NCBI RefSeq assembly: GCF_003347595.2 | Contig: NZ_QCZK02000040.1 | Coordinates: 1-64,000, forward strand | DNA length: 64,000 nt | Source of the DNA: Botryobacter ruber | Lineage (GTDB): Bacteria; Bacteroidota; Bacteroidia; Cytophagales; Hymenobacteraceae | Direction of reading: 5' to 3' | In this document: positions 18,126 through 27,406 of the stretch, in pieces | Layout of the letters: the number at the start of each line of letters is the position of its first letter | How positions within the stretch are numbered: position 1 is the stretch's first letter | Notes under the pieces: generated by a model | Seen by the model: the letters and a program-made list of their open reading frames with translations, nothing else | The model's database searches: none | Told to the model about the DNA's origin: nothing | Made by a program: the position numbers and the translations under genes

Positions 18126-18674
18126 ATGGGACTGCCAAAACACGAACACCTGCCGCACTACACCTACGACGACTACAAAGTATGGGAAGGCCACTGGGAA
18201 CTGATCAACGGTATCCCCTATGCCATGACGCCTGCACCCTCTGTTTATCACCAGGAGATTAATGGCAACCTGTATGCTGAACTCCGACAAGCGCTGCATC
18301 CCTGCAGGCATTGTAAAGTGTTGTTGCCCGTCGACTGGAGAATTACGGAAGATACGATTGTGCAGCCGGATCTCTCTGTACTATGCAACAGTACAGACAC
18401 AGGCGCCTTTATCACACAAGTGCCCGCTGTTGTGTTTGAAATTCTTTCACCCGCTACTGCCAATAAAGACAGAACTATTAAATTTGAGCTGTACGAAAGC
18501 CAGGGCGTTGAGTATTATGTCATCATCAATCCGCAGCAGAAAACGGCAGAGGTTTTCCGGCTTTTCGAAGGCCGCTACAAAAAGGTGAAAGAAACCACAA
18601 CCGACGCAGTAGCTTTCAGCCTGACAGAAGCAGCTGGTTGTAACTTTACGGTAGACTTTAGCCAAATCTGGTAA
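18126..18674 (+). CDS. Uma2-family (DUF820) PD-(D/E)XK nuclease-fold protein
   Basis: A 182-residue protein of the Uma2 family. The restriction-endonuclease-like core is visible: Asp in VQPDLSV, Glu in VFEILSP and Lys in RTIKFELYE, followed by the typical GVEYYVIINP strand. Members are abundant in cyanobacteria and Bacteroidota; their biological role is largely unproven, and a DNA-cleaving or scavenging role is only inferred from the fold. It has its own promoter (18090-18097) and is followed after 90 bases by the gamma carbonic anhydrase gene. No partner methyltransferase or toxin-antitoxin gene is nearby. Confidence 0.9.
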   Translation: MGLPKHEHLPHYTYDDYKVWEGHWELINGIPYAMTPAPSVYHQEINGNLYAELRQALHPCRHCKVLLPVDWRITEDTIVQPDLSVLCNSTDTGAFITQVPAVVFEILSPATANKDRTIKFELYESQGVEYYVIINPQQKTAEVFRLFEGRYKKVKETTTDAVAFSLTEAAGCNFTVDFSQIW

Positions 18675-18764
18675 GGAAGAACTAAAATAAGCTGCCTGTA
18701 TTTCCGTTACAACACATACACGTACTCCATCGTACCTTAAACTCTTAAACCAACACAAACACGT

Positions 18765-19280
18765 ATGCCCGTAATTCGTCCTGTAAGAGGCAAAAAGCCC
18801 CAGATGGGCCACAACTGCTTTATCGCTGAAAATGCCACCTTAGTCGGAGACATCATCCTGGGAGATGAATGCTCTGTCTGGTTCAACGCCGTAATCCGTG
18901 GCGACGTGAACAGCATCCGGGTGGGGCACAAAACCAATATTCAGGATGCCGTTGTGATCCACTGTACCTACGAACGCGCTGCTACCACTATCGGCAACAA
19001 CGTAACCATCGGGCATAAGGCAATTGTGCATGGCTGCACTTTGGAAGACAATGTGCTGATCGGGATGGGCGCCATTGTGATGGACAATGCTGTCGTTCAG
19101 AAAAACTGCATCGTAGCGGCAGGCGCCATCGTGCTGGAAAATACAGTATGCGAGTCGGGTTATATTTACGCCGGTATTCCGGCCCGGAAGGTAAAGCAGC
19201 TGAGCGAGGCACAGATCGCCAACATCGACAGGCTGGCCAATAACTATGTGATGTACAGCAGCTGGTTCCCGACCCTGTAA
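18765..19280 (+). CDS. Gamma carbonic anhydrase family protein
   Basis: A 171-residue left-handed beta-helix protein with hexapeptide repeats over residues 15-145. The three zinc-ligand histidines are present: His66 (VVIHC), His84 and His89 (TIGHKAIVHG). Length and motifs match the YrdA/PaaY-type gamma carbonic anhydrases, trimeric cytoplasmic proteins that may hydrate CO2 or act on other small acids. It is convergent with the CBS-domain gene, which ends 25 bases away. Confidence 0.9.
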   Translation: MPVIRPVRGKKPQMGHNCFIAENATLVGDIILGDECSVWFNAVIRGDVNSIRVGHKTNIQDAVVIHCTYERAATTIGNNVTIGHKAIVHGCTLEDNVLIGMGAIVMDNAVVQKNCIVAAGAIVLENTVCESGYIYAGIPARKVKQLSEAQIANIDRLANNYVMYSSWFPTL

Positions 19281-19305
19281 GGCTTTATGTGGCGCTTCGC
19301 AGGTG

Positions 19306-20619
19306 TTATGATATCGCTTCGCGTTCTTCCTCACGCACCTTAAACAGCACCGACTCTACCTTCCGTTCCGATTTTTCCAGCACCTTGACTTCATATTGGT
19401 TAAAGGTAGCCATATCGTTTATGTCTTCGGGAATCTGGCCATAGATCATGTTTATCAGGCCGCCCACGGTTTCGTAATCTTCCCCTTCGGGCAGCGGGTA
19501 AGGCAGGTAGTCGTTGGCATCCAGGATAGAGGCTGAAGCATTTACTTTGTATTCAAAGTCGTTGATGCGCTCCACGATAGGCACTTCCTCATCGTACTCG
19601 TCCTGTATCTCGCCCACCAGCTCTTCGATAATATCTTCCAGGGTCACAATACCCGACACGCCGCCAAACTCGTCGGTAGCAATGGCCATGTGCAGGTGGC
19701 GCTTCTGGAACTGCTTGAGCAGGCGGTTTATCTTTTTCGTTTCAGGTACAAAGTAAGCCGGGCGTATCAGCTTTTCCAGCACGATCGGTTCCCCCAGCCT
19801 TATCAGGCTCAGGATGTCTTTCACATTCAGCACGCCCACGATGTTGTCGATAGAACCTTTGTACACCGGCAACCGGGAGTAGCCTTCGTTAAAGATCACC
19901 TCCATCAGCTCGTCCTCCGGCACGTTGATATCTACAGCCACCATCTTGGTCCGGGGCACCAGGATCTGCTTCACCATGCGCTCGTTAAACTGAAACACAT
20001 TCTCGATCAGCTCGTGCTGCGAATCCTGTATCACACCACCCTCGGCACTCTGCTCGAACAGCAGGCGCAGTTCCTCTGCCGTGTGCACCTCGGCCCCGTG
20101 CAGCGGCCTGATGCCAATCGAGCGCAGAATAAAATTGGAGAGGCCATTCAGCAGCCAGATAAACGGGCTGAAGATGATGTAGAAAAAGCGCAACGGAGCT
20201 GCCACGGCCAGGGTAGTAGACTCGGAACGCTGTATGGCCAGCGACTTAGGGGCCAGTTCGCCAAATACAATGTGGAGCACCGTAATCAGGGCAAAGGCAA
20301 AAGGCAAGGCAATTTTATGAGCCAATTCCTCGCTTCCCTGAAACCCGAAAGCTTCCATGATGTTAATGATAATCTGTGAAACCACGCTCTCTCCTATCCA
20401 ACCCAAACCAAGCGAAGCCAAGGTAATACCCAGCTGCGTGGCAGAAAGATATGCATCCAGGTGCCCAATCATGTTATGCGCCAGTTTCGCCATAGTATGA
20501 CCTGCCTGTGCCTTTAATTCTATCTGGGAAGAGCGAACCTTTACAAAGGCAAATTCAGCGGCAACAAAAAAACCGTTCAGGGCAACCAGGAAGATTGTTA
20601 TGAATATATCGAGGATCAT
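19306..20619 (-). CDS. Hemolysin/CorC-family membrane protein with CBS domains
   Basis: A 437-residue protein. Residues 1-190 form the CNNM/DUF21 transmembrane domain (first helix from MILDIFITIFLVALNGFF). Then come two CBS domains (about 205-325, with motifs PRTKMVAVD and VSGIVTLEDIIEELVGE) and a C-terminal CorC_HlyC domain (about 345-430). The family is linked to magnesium or cobalt transport or efflux at the inner membrane; the older name hemolysin is misleading. Transcribed away from dsbD; the 362-base gap holds both start regions. Confidence 0.92.
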   Translation of the reverse strand: MILDIFITIFLVALNGFFVAAEFAFVKVRSSQIELKAQAGHTMAKLAHNMIGHLDAYLSATQLGITLASLGLGWIGESVVSQIIINIMEAFGFQGSEELAHKIALPFAFALITVLHIVFGELAPKSLAIQRSESTTLAVAAPLRFFYIIFSPFIWLLNGLSNFILRSIGIRPLHGAEVHTAEELRLLFEQSAEGGVIQDSQHELIENVFQFNERMVKQILVPRTKMVAVDINVPEDELMEVIFNEGYSRLPVYKGSIDNIVGVLNVKDILSLIRLGEPIVLEKLIRPAYFVPETKKINRLLKQFQKRHLHMAIATDEFGGVSGIVTLEDIIEELVGEIQDEYDEEVPIVERINDFEYKVNASASILDANDYLPYPLPEGEDYETVGGLINMIYGQIPEDINDMATFNQYEVKVLEKSERKVESVLFKVREEEREAIS

Positions 20620-20981
20620 AGATGTGGTTCAACTGTACAGGGCACCGGTAAAGCTGTAAAATTAAATAAAATACGTGCTTTTGCTAAAAGTGAATGCATT
20701 GATACGGCCAAAATGTTATCAGAAGGCCCCTGGCGTGGCATACAAACAAGTTTTATTTTCTAAATGAAGATGTTTTTGAGGCTAAACGAAATAAAAAAGG
20801 CGCCCACATTTCAGAACTACCATCATCCGGTAACATCGCTTCAACAGGCGAAGCGTGTGTCTTTGCCTCAATTTTCGTACTTTTGCGTCAAGCCGGAAGA
20901 CAGCATGAAAACCCGCTGTCTTCATCTGAAGTTGCAAACGCTGCTCCACACCAGCAGCACAATTGACTAAGATTCCCATTC
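20620..20981. other. Divergent intergenic region, CBS protein gene / dsbD
   Basis: No convincing gene. Only a -7 box for dsbD (20878-20885) is recognisable. Short open frames here lack initiation signals and family character. Confidence 0.5.
20878..20885 (+). promoter_or_regulatory. -7 box of dsbD
   Basis: TACTTTTG fits TAnnTTTG. A TTTG at 20862-20865 is too close (12 bases between) to be an ideal -33 box. The leader would be about 90 bases. Confidence 0.45.
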
Positions 20982-23198
20982 ATGAACAGATCCGACATAT
21001 TGAGCCGATTGCTGGCTCCCCTCTTACTGCTGCTGGTAACCTTTGCGGCACAGGCCCAGATTCTGAAACCCGCCACCTGGAGCTACGACGTCTCCAAAAA
21101 ACAAGTAGCAGTGGGCGAGGAAGTGGAGCTGATCTTTAACGCCCGCATTATCAAAGACTGGTACCTCTACTCCTCCGACTTCGACCCGGACCTGGGGCCA
21201 ATCGTGACCGAGTTTAAATTCGCGAAGCACCCTTCCTACGAACTGGTGGGCAAGCTCAGGCCTGTAAACCCGAAGAAAAAGTACGACGACCTGTGGGGCG
21301 GCGAATACACCTACTTTACCGGCACGGGCCAGTTCCGGCAGAAGATAAAAGTGCTGCAACCCGACCTGCTAGTGAAAGGCACTTACGAGTACCAGGTCTG
21401 CAGCGACATCGACGGCAAGTGCATCAACTTCGACGATGAGTTTACCTTCACCAACAAGCAGATACAGGTTACGGCAGCGGCTCCGGCAAAAAAAAATGAC
21501 ACTGCACCTGCCACCACACCCACTGCTCCAGCTACAGGCCCTGCAAAAGCAGCCACCGGAACAGAGAAGGCCACAGAACCAGCTGCACCTGCCACCACTC
21601 CTGCTGAACCTAGAACAGCACCACAAGACACCACAGCCGCGGCCTCTCTGGATTCCGTTACGCAGACTGCCGTAGCACCTACCGTTGAAACACCGGCAAC
21701 TCCTGTTCCAGCGGTTAACCAGCTGCAAGAGGAGCGTTCGGAAGGACTCTGGGCGTTTTTTTTTGTAGCCTTTATCTTCGGCCTGGGTGCGCTGCTGACG
21801 CCTTGCGTTTTCCCGATGATCCCTATGACGGTGAGCTTTTTTACAGGCAGCAGCAGTAACCGGGGACAGGCTATCTTTAAAGCACTGTTGTATGGAGTTT
21901 CTATTATTGCCATTTACACGCTTGTAGGTACCGTGGTTGCCAAATTGTTTGGAGCTGAGGGTGCTAATTTTATCAGTACCCACTGGCTGCCGAACCTGCT
22001 CTTCTTTGCCGTGTTCATCATTTTCGCCATTTCCTTTTTCGGGCTGTTCGAGATTACGCTGCCCAGTTCGTTCCTGACCAAAGTAGACGCACAGGCCGAC
22101 AGAGGAGGCTTGATTGGGGTATTCTTCATGGCGTTTACGCTGGTACTGGTTTCGTTTTCCTGCACGGGTCCCATTGTTGGCAGCATCCTCGTAGCCTCGG
22201 CCGGAGGCGAAACCCTGCGCCCGATTGTGGGGATGTTTGGTTTTTCGCTGGCTTTTGCCCTGCCATTTACCATGTTTGCCATTTTCCCGTCGTGGCTGAG
22301 CAGCCTGCCCAGGTCCGGTGGCTGGCTGAATTCCGTGAAGGTGGTGCTGGGTTTTATTGAACTGGCCTTGGCGCTCAAGTTCCTGAGCATCGCCGACCAG
22401 GTATACCACTGGGGCATACTGGACCGCGAAATCTACCTGGCACTCTGGATCGTGATTTTTACGTTGATGGGTTTTTACCTGCTGGGCAAGCTCCGCTTCT
22501 CCCACGACTCCGATTTGCCGTACATCAGCGTGCCCCGGTTGTTCTTAGCCATTGCCACCTTTGCTTTTGTGGTGTATTTGATTCCTGGATTATTTGGAGC
22601 GCCGCTCAAAGCGCTGGCCGGCTACCTGCCCCCGCAGACTACCCACGATTTCGATTTAACCACCATCATCCGCCAGAACAGAGGCAGCAGTACACCAACG
22701 GCAGCAGCCAACGAGCTGTGCGAGCAGCCGAAGTATGACGATTTCCTGTCGTTGCCCCACGGGCTGCAGGGTTATTTCGACCTGGAGCAAGCCAAGAAAT
22801 GTGCCGCAGCACAAGGTAAACCTATCTTCATCGACTTTACAGGCCACGGCTGCGTGAACTGCCGCGAAATGGAAGCCCGCGTATGGTCAGACCCGGAGGT
22901 ACTGCGCCGCCTGCAGGAAAACTATGTGATTGCAGCCCTGTACGTAGACGATAAAACCGAACTGCCGCAGGAGGAATGGTACACCAGCAGCTACGACAAC
23001 AAAGAGAAGAAAACGCTCGGAAAAAAATACGCAGACTACCAAATCTCCAAATTCAACGTAAACGCGCAGCCCTACTACGTACTGATGGACGAGAACGAGA
23101 ACGTGCTGGTAAAGCCTATCGCCTACGACCTGGACCCACAGCACTTCGTTGACTTCCTGGATGCAGGAGTAGCGGCGTATAAGGCACGACAGCAGTAA
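20982..23198 (+). CDS. dsbD: Protein-disulfide reductase DsbD
   Basis: A 738-residue DsbD. After the signal peptide (AQA, then Gln) comes the N-terminal periplasmic domain with the Cys140/Cys147 pair (YQVCSDIDGKCI). A low-complexity Ala/Pro/Thr linker covers about 165-245. The multi-helix membrane domain follows, with cysteines in LLTPCVFPM and VSFSCTGP, and then a C-terminal thioredoxin domain with CVNC (HGCVNCREME). It passes electrons from cytoplasmic thioredoxin to periplasmic thiols for disulfide repair and cytochrome c maturation. The linker DNA contains two stretches that match the interspersed repeat. A single gene, convergent with DUF3999. Confidence 0.95.
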   Translation: MNRSDILSRLLAPLLLLLVTFAAQAQILKPATWSYDVSKKQVAVGEEVELIFNARIIKDWYLYSSDFDPDLGPIVTEFKFAKHPSYELVGKLRPVNPKKKYDDLWGGEYTYFTGTGQFRQKIKVLQPDLLVKGTYEYQVCSDIDGKCINFDDEFTFTNKQIQVTAAAPAKKNDTAPATTPTAPATGPAKAATGTEKATEPAAPATTPAEPRTAPQDTTAAASLDSVTQTAVAPTVETPATPVPAVNQLQEERSEGLWAFFFVAFIFGLGALLTPCVFPMIPMTVSFFTGSSSNRGQAIFKALLYGVSIIAIYTLVGTVVAKLFGAEGANFISTHWLPNLLFFAVFIIFAISFFGLFEITLPSSFLTKVDAQADRGGLIGVFFMAFTLVLVSFSCTGPIVGSILVASAGGETLRPIVGMFGFSLAFALPFTMFAIFPSWLSSLPRSGGWLNSVKVVLGFIELALALKFLSIADQVYHWGILDREIYLALWIVIFTLMGFYLLGKLRFSHDSDLPYISVPRLFLAIATFAFVVYLIPGLFGAPLKALAGYLPPQTTHDFDLTTIIRQNRGSSTPTAAANELCEQPKYDDFLSLPHGLQGYFDLEQAKKCAAAQGKPIFIDFTGHGCVNCREMEARVWSDPEVLRRLQENYVIAALYVDDKTELPQEEWYTSSYDNKEKKTLGKKYADYQISKFNVNAQPYYVLMDENENVLVKPIAYDLDPQHFVDFLDAGVAAYKARQQ
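21501..21533 (-). repeat. Interspersed-repeat-like sequence inside dsbD
   Basis: Plus strand ACTGCACCTGCCACCACAC followed by CCACTGCTCC is close to the reverse complement of the intergenic repeat. It lies in frame in the DsbD linker and encodes TAPATTPTAP. Confidence 0.5.
21581..21610 (-). repeat. Second repeat-like sequence inside dsbD
   Basis: Plus strand AGCTGCACCTGCCACCACTC again resembles the repeat core and encodes AAPATTPAE in the same linker. Coincidence with Ala/Pro/Thr codons is possible. Confidence 0.4.
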
Positions 23199-23552
23199 TT
23201 TATCTGAATTTGGATTCATCAGATTCAGGGATTAACAGGATTATTTTGTCTGAATCAGGATTAAGCAGATTTATGGATTAACAGGATTTTGTATTAGTAA
23301 TGTACTGCCGCAAGTTTAGCATCAGCGTAACTTGTGGTAGTGTGTATATGGCAAGCTTTCAGCTTGCGAAAGTCAACAGGAGAAGGTACACAAGCTGAAA
23401 GCTTGTCTGATGAAAAAAGCCACAAGGTACGCTGACGCTAAACTTGCGGCAGTATCATAATCCTAAAACCCCTGAATCTGACGAATCCAGATTCAGACAA
23501 ATTTAAAATCACAAAAATCATTCAATCCTACCATCAACGGTTCAGATAGTTT
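23199..23552 (-). repeat. Composite intergenic element, copy C
   Basis: Fills most of the 419-base gap between the convergent dsbD and DUF3999 genes. Read on the minus strand it opens with GAACCGTTGATGGTAGGATT and AATGATTTTTGTGATTTT, then runs of the TCTGAATCAGGATT type, matching copies A (35057-35425) and B (44999-45267). Its two halves are also inverted relative to each other, around the 150-base palindrome at 23304-23453. Confidence 0.8.
23304..23453. repeat. 150-base nested palindrome (foldback element)
   Basis: 34-base arms at 23304-23337 and 23420-23453 (start ACTGCCGCAAGTTTAGC) pair with two mismatches. Inside are two smaller palindromes, GCAAGCTTTCAGCTTGCG (about 23352-23369) and ACAAGCTGAAAGCTTGT (about 23389-23405). 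There is no open frame. The structure looks like a MITE-like or foldback element placed within composite copy C. Confidence 0.85.
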
Positions 23553-23580
23553 ACTGCACCTGTCACCATTCCCGCTCCAC
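23553..23580 (-). repeat. Interspersed G-rich repeat, copy 8
   Basis: Diverged minus-oriented copy (plus strand CTGCACCTGTCACCATTCCC) 38 bases past the DUF3999 stop. It directly abuts composite copy C. Confidence 0.65.
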
Positions 23581-23617
23581 AACCATGAGCACATTAGCAC
23601 ATTAAAAAATCAGCACA

Positions 23618-24865
23618 TTAACCCCGTTTCATTTCATTCAGCAGCCGCACCGTCATAAACGCCAGCCCGGCGACAACTAGGGCAATGGCAGCCCAGATGA
23701 TAATTTTTGACGTTGGTGTTTTCCGGTCTGTGGTGGCGGAAACATTTTCGATGTTACCGGTTTGGAGTACAGGCAGGTTTTCCGGTATCTCCTCTTTGAA
23801 ATAACTTAGCTCATAATCCGGTGTCTTGGCTTTTGCATTGCCGAAACGCAGCACATAGCTTTCTCCAGCTTCCAGGTCAGCGACCAGGTAACGGTTGAGC
23901 TGGTAAACTTTTACGGCGGCAATGGTTAACGGCGGATTATCAGCATTTTCAATTTCTATCGTCAGTTCCTCTACCTGCCTGCGCGGGAGCGTAACAGTAG
24001 CCGGTTCGTTCGAGTGCAGCACAAACGAAACAGCCGGCGCGACAGCTTCTCTGCGGCGGCGCTTCCGGAAGAGGCCGCGCCTTCGGGGTTGTTCAGCTTT
24101 GGTTAGAACTCTTGCCTGCCGGTAGTACAAGGCAGGTGCCGTGATGTCGAACTCCAGCCGCTCGGGGTACACCGGCAGTGGAAATAGCAGGTGCAGGTAA
24201 GTTTTTTTGGTAGCGGCGCTGTCGGTGCGGGAAATCTTTTGATGCGGCACCAGTGTGTACTTGCCACTTTCGGTAAAGGTGTCGTAGTAGCCGGCTTTCA
24301 GGATGTTGAGCGGTGCGCTGGTGGAATCGTTGAGCTGCAGGCGGAAGAATTTGTAATCGCTCAGCGGGAAATCGAGCAGCTTTACTTCGGCGGTGCCTTC
24401 GGTATTTTCAATCGCATACAGCACATCCTGCGCCTTCAGTACATACCAGTCCTGTTGATTATCGCTGCCGCTGAGCGCTACCTTTTTCTGTACGTCGGCA
24501 TTGCGGATAAGCAGGCTGATGTTGTTGATCTTGCGTTGTTCCGGGTTGGCGATGATGAGTTCGGAACAGCAGCCGGTTTGGTGGGTGTAGGAGAGAATAT
24601 TATAGGGTCGGAAAAGCCTCCGGTACTGCACCGGTTCCTCCGTCCGCAACAGGTACGGCACCTCCTCCCCTGCCGTATTGTACAGGCGAAGGTCTGCAAA
24701 ACCTGCCTCAGCATACCCGGTTACCTCCGGCGACAACAGGATACGGTGATAGCCACTTTCCGCAACCGGGGCAACAGGCGCCTGCCAGTTGAACTTCTGG
24801 GCAGCAGCACCAAAGCAGCTCACCAGGAACAACAGTAGCAGCAGTAGCTTAAAGCGGCTGTTCAT
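23618..24865 (-). CDS. DUF3999 family protein
   Basis: About 415 residues from the ATG at 24865, chosen because a clean signal peptide (MNSRFKLLLLLLFLVS to AAA, Gln at +1) starts there; an upstream in-frame ATG at 24901 would add 12 residues. The body is a beta-rich exported region with the DUF3999-like ADLRLYN...VPYLLR segment, an Arg-rich patch (RRRGLFRKRRRR), and one C-terminal transmembrane helix (IIIWAAIALVVAGLAFM). Function unknown. It overlaps the DUF2339 stop by 17 bases; DUF2339 and DUF3999 are commonly paired, implying a joint envelope role. Confidence 0.8.
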   Translation of the reverse strand: MNSRFKLLLLLLFLVSCFGAAAQKFNWQAPVAPVAESGYHRILLSPEVTGYAEAGFADLRLYNTAGEEVPYLLRTEEPVQYRRLFRPYNILSYTHQTGCCSELIIANPEQRKINNISLLIRNADVQKKVALSGSDNQQDWYVLKAQDVLYAIENTEGTAEVKLLDFPLSDYKFFRLQLNDSTSAPLNILKAGYYDTFTESGKYTLVPHQKISRTDSAATKKTYLHLLFPLPVYPERLEFDITAPALYYRQARVLTKAEQPRRRGLFRKRRRREAVAPAVSFVLHSNEPATVTLPRRQVEELTIEIENADNPPLTIAAVKVYQLNRYLVADLEAGESYVLRFGNAKAKTPDYELSYFKEEIPENLPVLQTGNIENVSATTDRKTPTSKIIIWAAIALVVAGLAFMTVRLLNEMKRG

Positions 24866-27323
24866 GGGCATGAGTATCATCGGAAGAAGCAGCTTTATCA
24901 TCCTCTAAAATTAACACTTTCAGCTTCTGGTACATAAACGACACCACCAGTAAAATCAGGCCCAGGCAAATAAACGCTGCAATCTTACCGCCTTCGGATA
25001 TGCCCCGGATGTCGAACAGGAACAGCTTGAGCAGCGTGAGGGCAAAGAGCGATAGGGCAATGATGCGGAGCGTCTTGAGTTTGCGCGTCATGCCCAGGTA
25101 CATGAGCACAAACGAACTGAGGCCCCAGACAAGGGCAAAACCAATCTTCCGCACCTGCGACAACAGCTCATATATCGACGTTCCGGGCTCATAAGCCACC
25201 AGCAGAACGAGGTGTTCCATCTCGGCACTCGCCAGGAAAACCGCTACAAAACTCACAAACCACAACGTCACTTTTCCCCACCTCGACTCATAGCCGGACT
25301 GTGCCCGCACCGTCCGCAGCACAAACCACATAAAGAACAGCACCAGCCCCAACGACAGGTAATGCAGCACAAAAGAACTTCCGCCGATGTCCCCTCTCAG
25401 ATAGGTATCGCGGGCACTTATAGCGGCAGGCTGCAGCAGCACCAAATAACTAACGATTGCCGCCACCGCCAGCCAGGCTGCTCCTTTCCGGTATTCCGGT
25501 TCAGCCAGGCGCAGGCTGTACAGCAGCAGTCCCGCAACGAAGAGATAGTTGTAGAAGCCTATAACAAAGGTCTTTGAACTGTAACTGATCCCGAAGCGGT
25601 CGAGCTGGTAGTACAGCTCGAGCTCCAGCACCAGGTACAGGAACAGGCAAAACGCTGTCCCGACAACCAACCGGTAAAGTTCAGCTGACAAAACTTTTCC
25701 AAGCATATAGTCCCCCTCCCGCCGCAACAGGAAAAAGGTTGCTGCCAGTGCCACCACAGCCACTGCACCTGTAATAAAGGCTTTGTTCAGGATAATGGCC
25801 AGCGGCTCCGGTTGCGGCACAAAATACAGTTCCCAGTCCATCAGCAAACTGACCGCCATCAGCGCCAGCACCACCACCGAGGCCGCCCGGATCAGGCTGA
25901 TACCCGACCGCTGCGACAGCCACAGCAGCAGCACCGCCTCCAGCGCCCAGAACAGCGTGATGTAGTTCCCCTCCAGTTGCACCGGCGCCACCAAGCTCAG
26001 GAAGGTCAGCACCAGCCCGATGAGCAGGTACACCAGGTTACGGTCGGCTTTCCGGTTGCGGTACAGCAGGTACGCGAACAGGAAATTGAACCCGGCAATG
26101 GCTGCTGTGAATAATCCTTTGTAGGCGGCGCCTCCCGCCATATACTGCAGCACATACATCCCCGCCGCATAGTACAGGAAGGTGTTGCTGAGCAGCATCA
26201 TGATTTCCGGGGCCGTAAACTGCCGCCGCTCTTTAATGTTGTTGATGATGTTCATCAGGAAGAACACCAGGTAAAAGATAGTGGCAAAAAACAAGGCCCC
26301 TGCATAAGGCGGGTCCGGTGTATCGATAACGCGGGTGGTGAGCCAGCCGCTGTACAGGATGATGGTAAAAACGTAAGCGATGATGTGCAGCAGGTTCCAC
26401 TTCTTGAAGTAAGCCAGCACCAGGATGCCCAGGTTCAGGATGAGTACAAACGTAAACAGCACCACATAATTACCTTCGCCGGTGCTCACCATAAACGGGC
26501 TCCCGAAACCGCCCACCAGCGCCAGCACCGCCAGCTCTATCCGGTCGTAGGCTACCGAGAGGAAAATCGTAAAGCCCGTGATGCCCACCATCAGCAGGAA
26601 TGCCGCCGTTTGCCCGAAGAGCTGGTACTCATGAAACGCAATGGCAATCGTAAAATACAGCACCGCCATACCGCCGCCCACCAACACCGAACTGAAAGCT
26701 TTAAAGTCGCGGCGCAGCCGGTGCGCCACCCCCAGCAGCGCGCCGCCCGCCAGTATCCCGATCGCCACACGCCCCACTTCGTTTATCCAGTCCTGGTCGA
26801 TGGCATATTTCACAAAAAAGCCGATGCCCAGTACCAGGATCGCAATCCCGATTTTATTGATCAGGTTCTCGCCGACAAACTTCTCCCAATCCGGATTCCG
26901 CTCAAAGAAAGATGGCTTGGGAGGTGCGGGAGGCGGCACGACACGTGGTGGGGGCACAGGAGCAGCTGCCGGTGGCGTAGCCGAAAAAGCAGCCGCAGGT
27001 TCAGCCATAGCAGGTACGGCAGGTTCTTTCAGCGGCAGCTCTTTTCCCAGAGCGACTGGAGCCGGTCGCGGTGCCGCAGGGGGCGGTGTTGGCACAACCG
27101 GTGGTGTTGCCGGCCTGGCAGGTGCAGCCTGTTCCCGGGCAGCCGGAATGGTCGCAGCGGCAGTACCGGTTGTTGCGGATGCTTCCCCCAGCTGCTCCCG
27201 CAGGCTTCGTACTTCGTTCCGCAGCTGCGTTACTTCTTCATTCCGGTCATCAAGCCTTTGCAGAATCCGGTTTCCGAACCACCACAACAAAATCAGAAGT
27301 ATAAGCAGCAGAAAAATTTCCAT
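24849..27323 (-). CDS. DUF2339 multi-pass membrane protein
   Basis: An 824-residue protein. An N-terminal helix (about 2-16) is followed by a short coiled coil (NEEVTQLRNEVRSLREQL) and a Pro/Ala linker to about residue 140 (PPPAAPRPAP). FFERNPDWEKFVGENLINKIG then opens the conserved DUF2339 membrane domain, with some two dozen hydrophobic segments to residue 800. Function unknown; the partner DUF3999 gene overlaps its 3' end. The family call is firm from the GENLINKIGIAILVLGI signature and the very high helix count. Confidence 0.9.
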   Translation of the reverse strand: MEIFLLLILLILLWWFGNRILQRLDDRNEEVTQLRNEVRSLREQLGEASATTGTAAATIPAAREQAAPARPATPPVVPTPPPAAPRPAPVALGKELPLKEPAVPAMAEPAAAFSATPPAAAPVPPPRVVPPPAPPKPSFFERNPDWEKFVGENLINKIGIAILVLGIGFFVKYAIDQDWINEVGRVAIGILAGGALLGVAHRLRRDFKAFSSVLVGGGMAVLYFTIAIAFHEYQLFGQTAAFLLMVGITGFTIFLSVAYDRIELAVLALVGGFGSPFMVSTGEGNYVVLFTFVLILNLGILVLAYFKKWNLLHIIAYVFTIILYSGWLTTRVIDTPDPPYAGALFFATIFYLVFFLMNIINNIKERRQFTAPEIMMLLSNTFLYYAAGMYVLQYMAGGAAYKGLFTAAIAGFNFLFAYLLYRNRKADRNLVYLLIGLVLTFLSLVAPVQLEGNYITLFWALEAVLLLWLSQRSGISLIRAASVVVLALMAVSLLMDWELYFVPQPEPLAIILNKAFITGAVAVVALAATFFLLRREGDYMLGKVLSAELYRLVVGTAFCLFLYLVLELELYYQLDRFGISYSSKTFVIGFYNYLFVAGLLLYSLRLAEPEYRKGAAWLAVAAIVSYLVLLQPAAISARDTYLRGDIGGSSFVLHYLSLGLVLFFMWFVLRTVRAQSGYESRWGKVTLWFVSFVAVFLASAEMEHLVLLVAYEPGTSIYELLSQVRKIGFALVWGLSSFVLMYLGMTRKLKTLRIIALSLFALTLLKLFLFDIRGISEGGKIAAFICLGLILLVVSFMYQKLKVLILEDDKAASSDDTHAHEQPL

Positions 27324-27406
27324 GATACGGGCCTGTGTTCAGTAGCCTATATTACAGATTTTCTTTGTGATATTAAAATGAAGCGTAACCTCCGTTGCGG
27401 CTGAAC

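Noticed and set aside
20764..20970. Short open frame before dsbD
   Set aside because: No family character, and it overlaps the probable dsbD promoter.
25739..25770. Repeat-like stretch inside DUF2339
   Set aside because: Similarity is partial and explained by Ala/Val codons of a membrane helix.
26385..27404. Long plus-strand frame opposite DUF2339
   Set aside because: Shadow of the Pro/Ala and membrane-rich coding strand; Gln/His/Arg-rich and without domain features.
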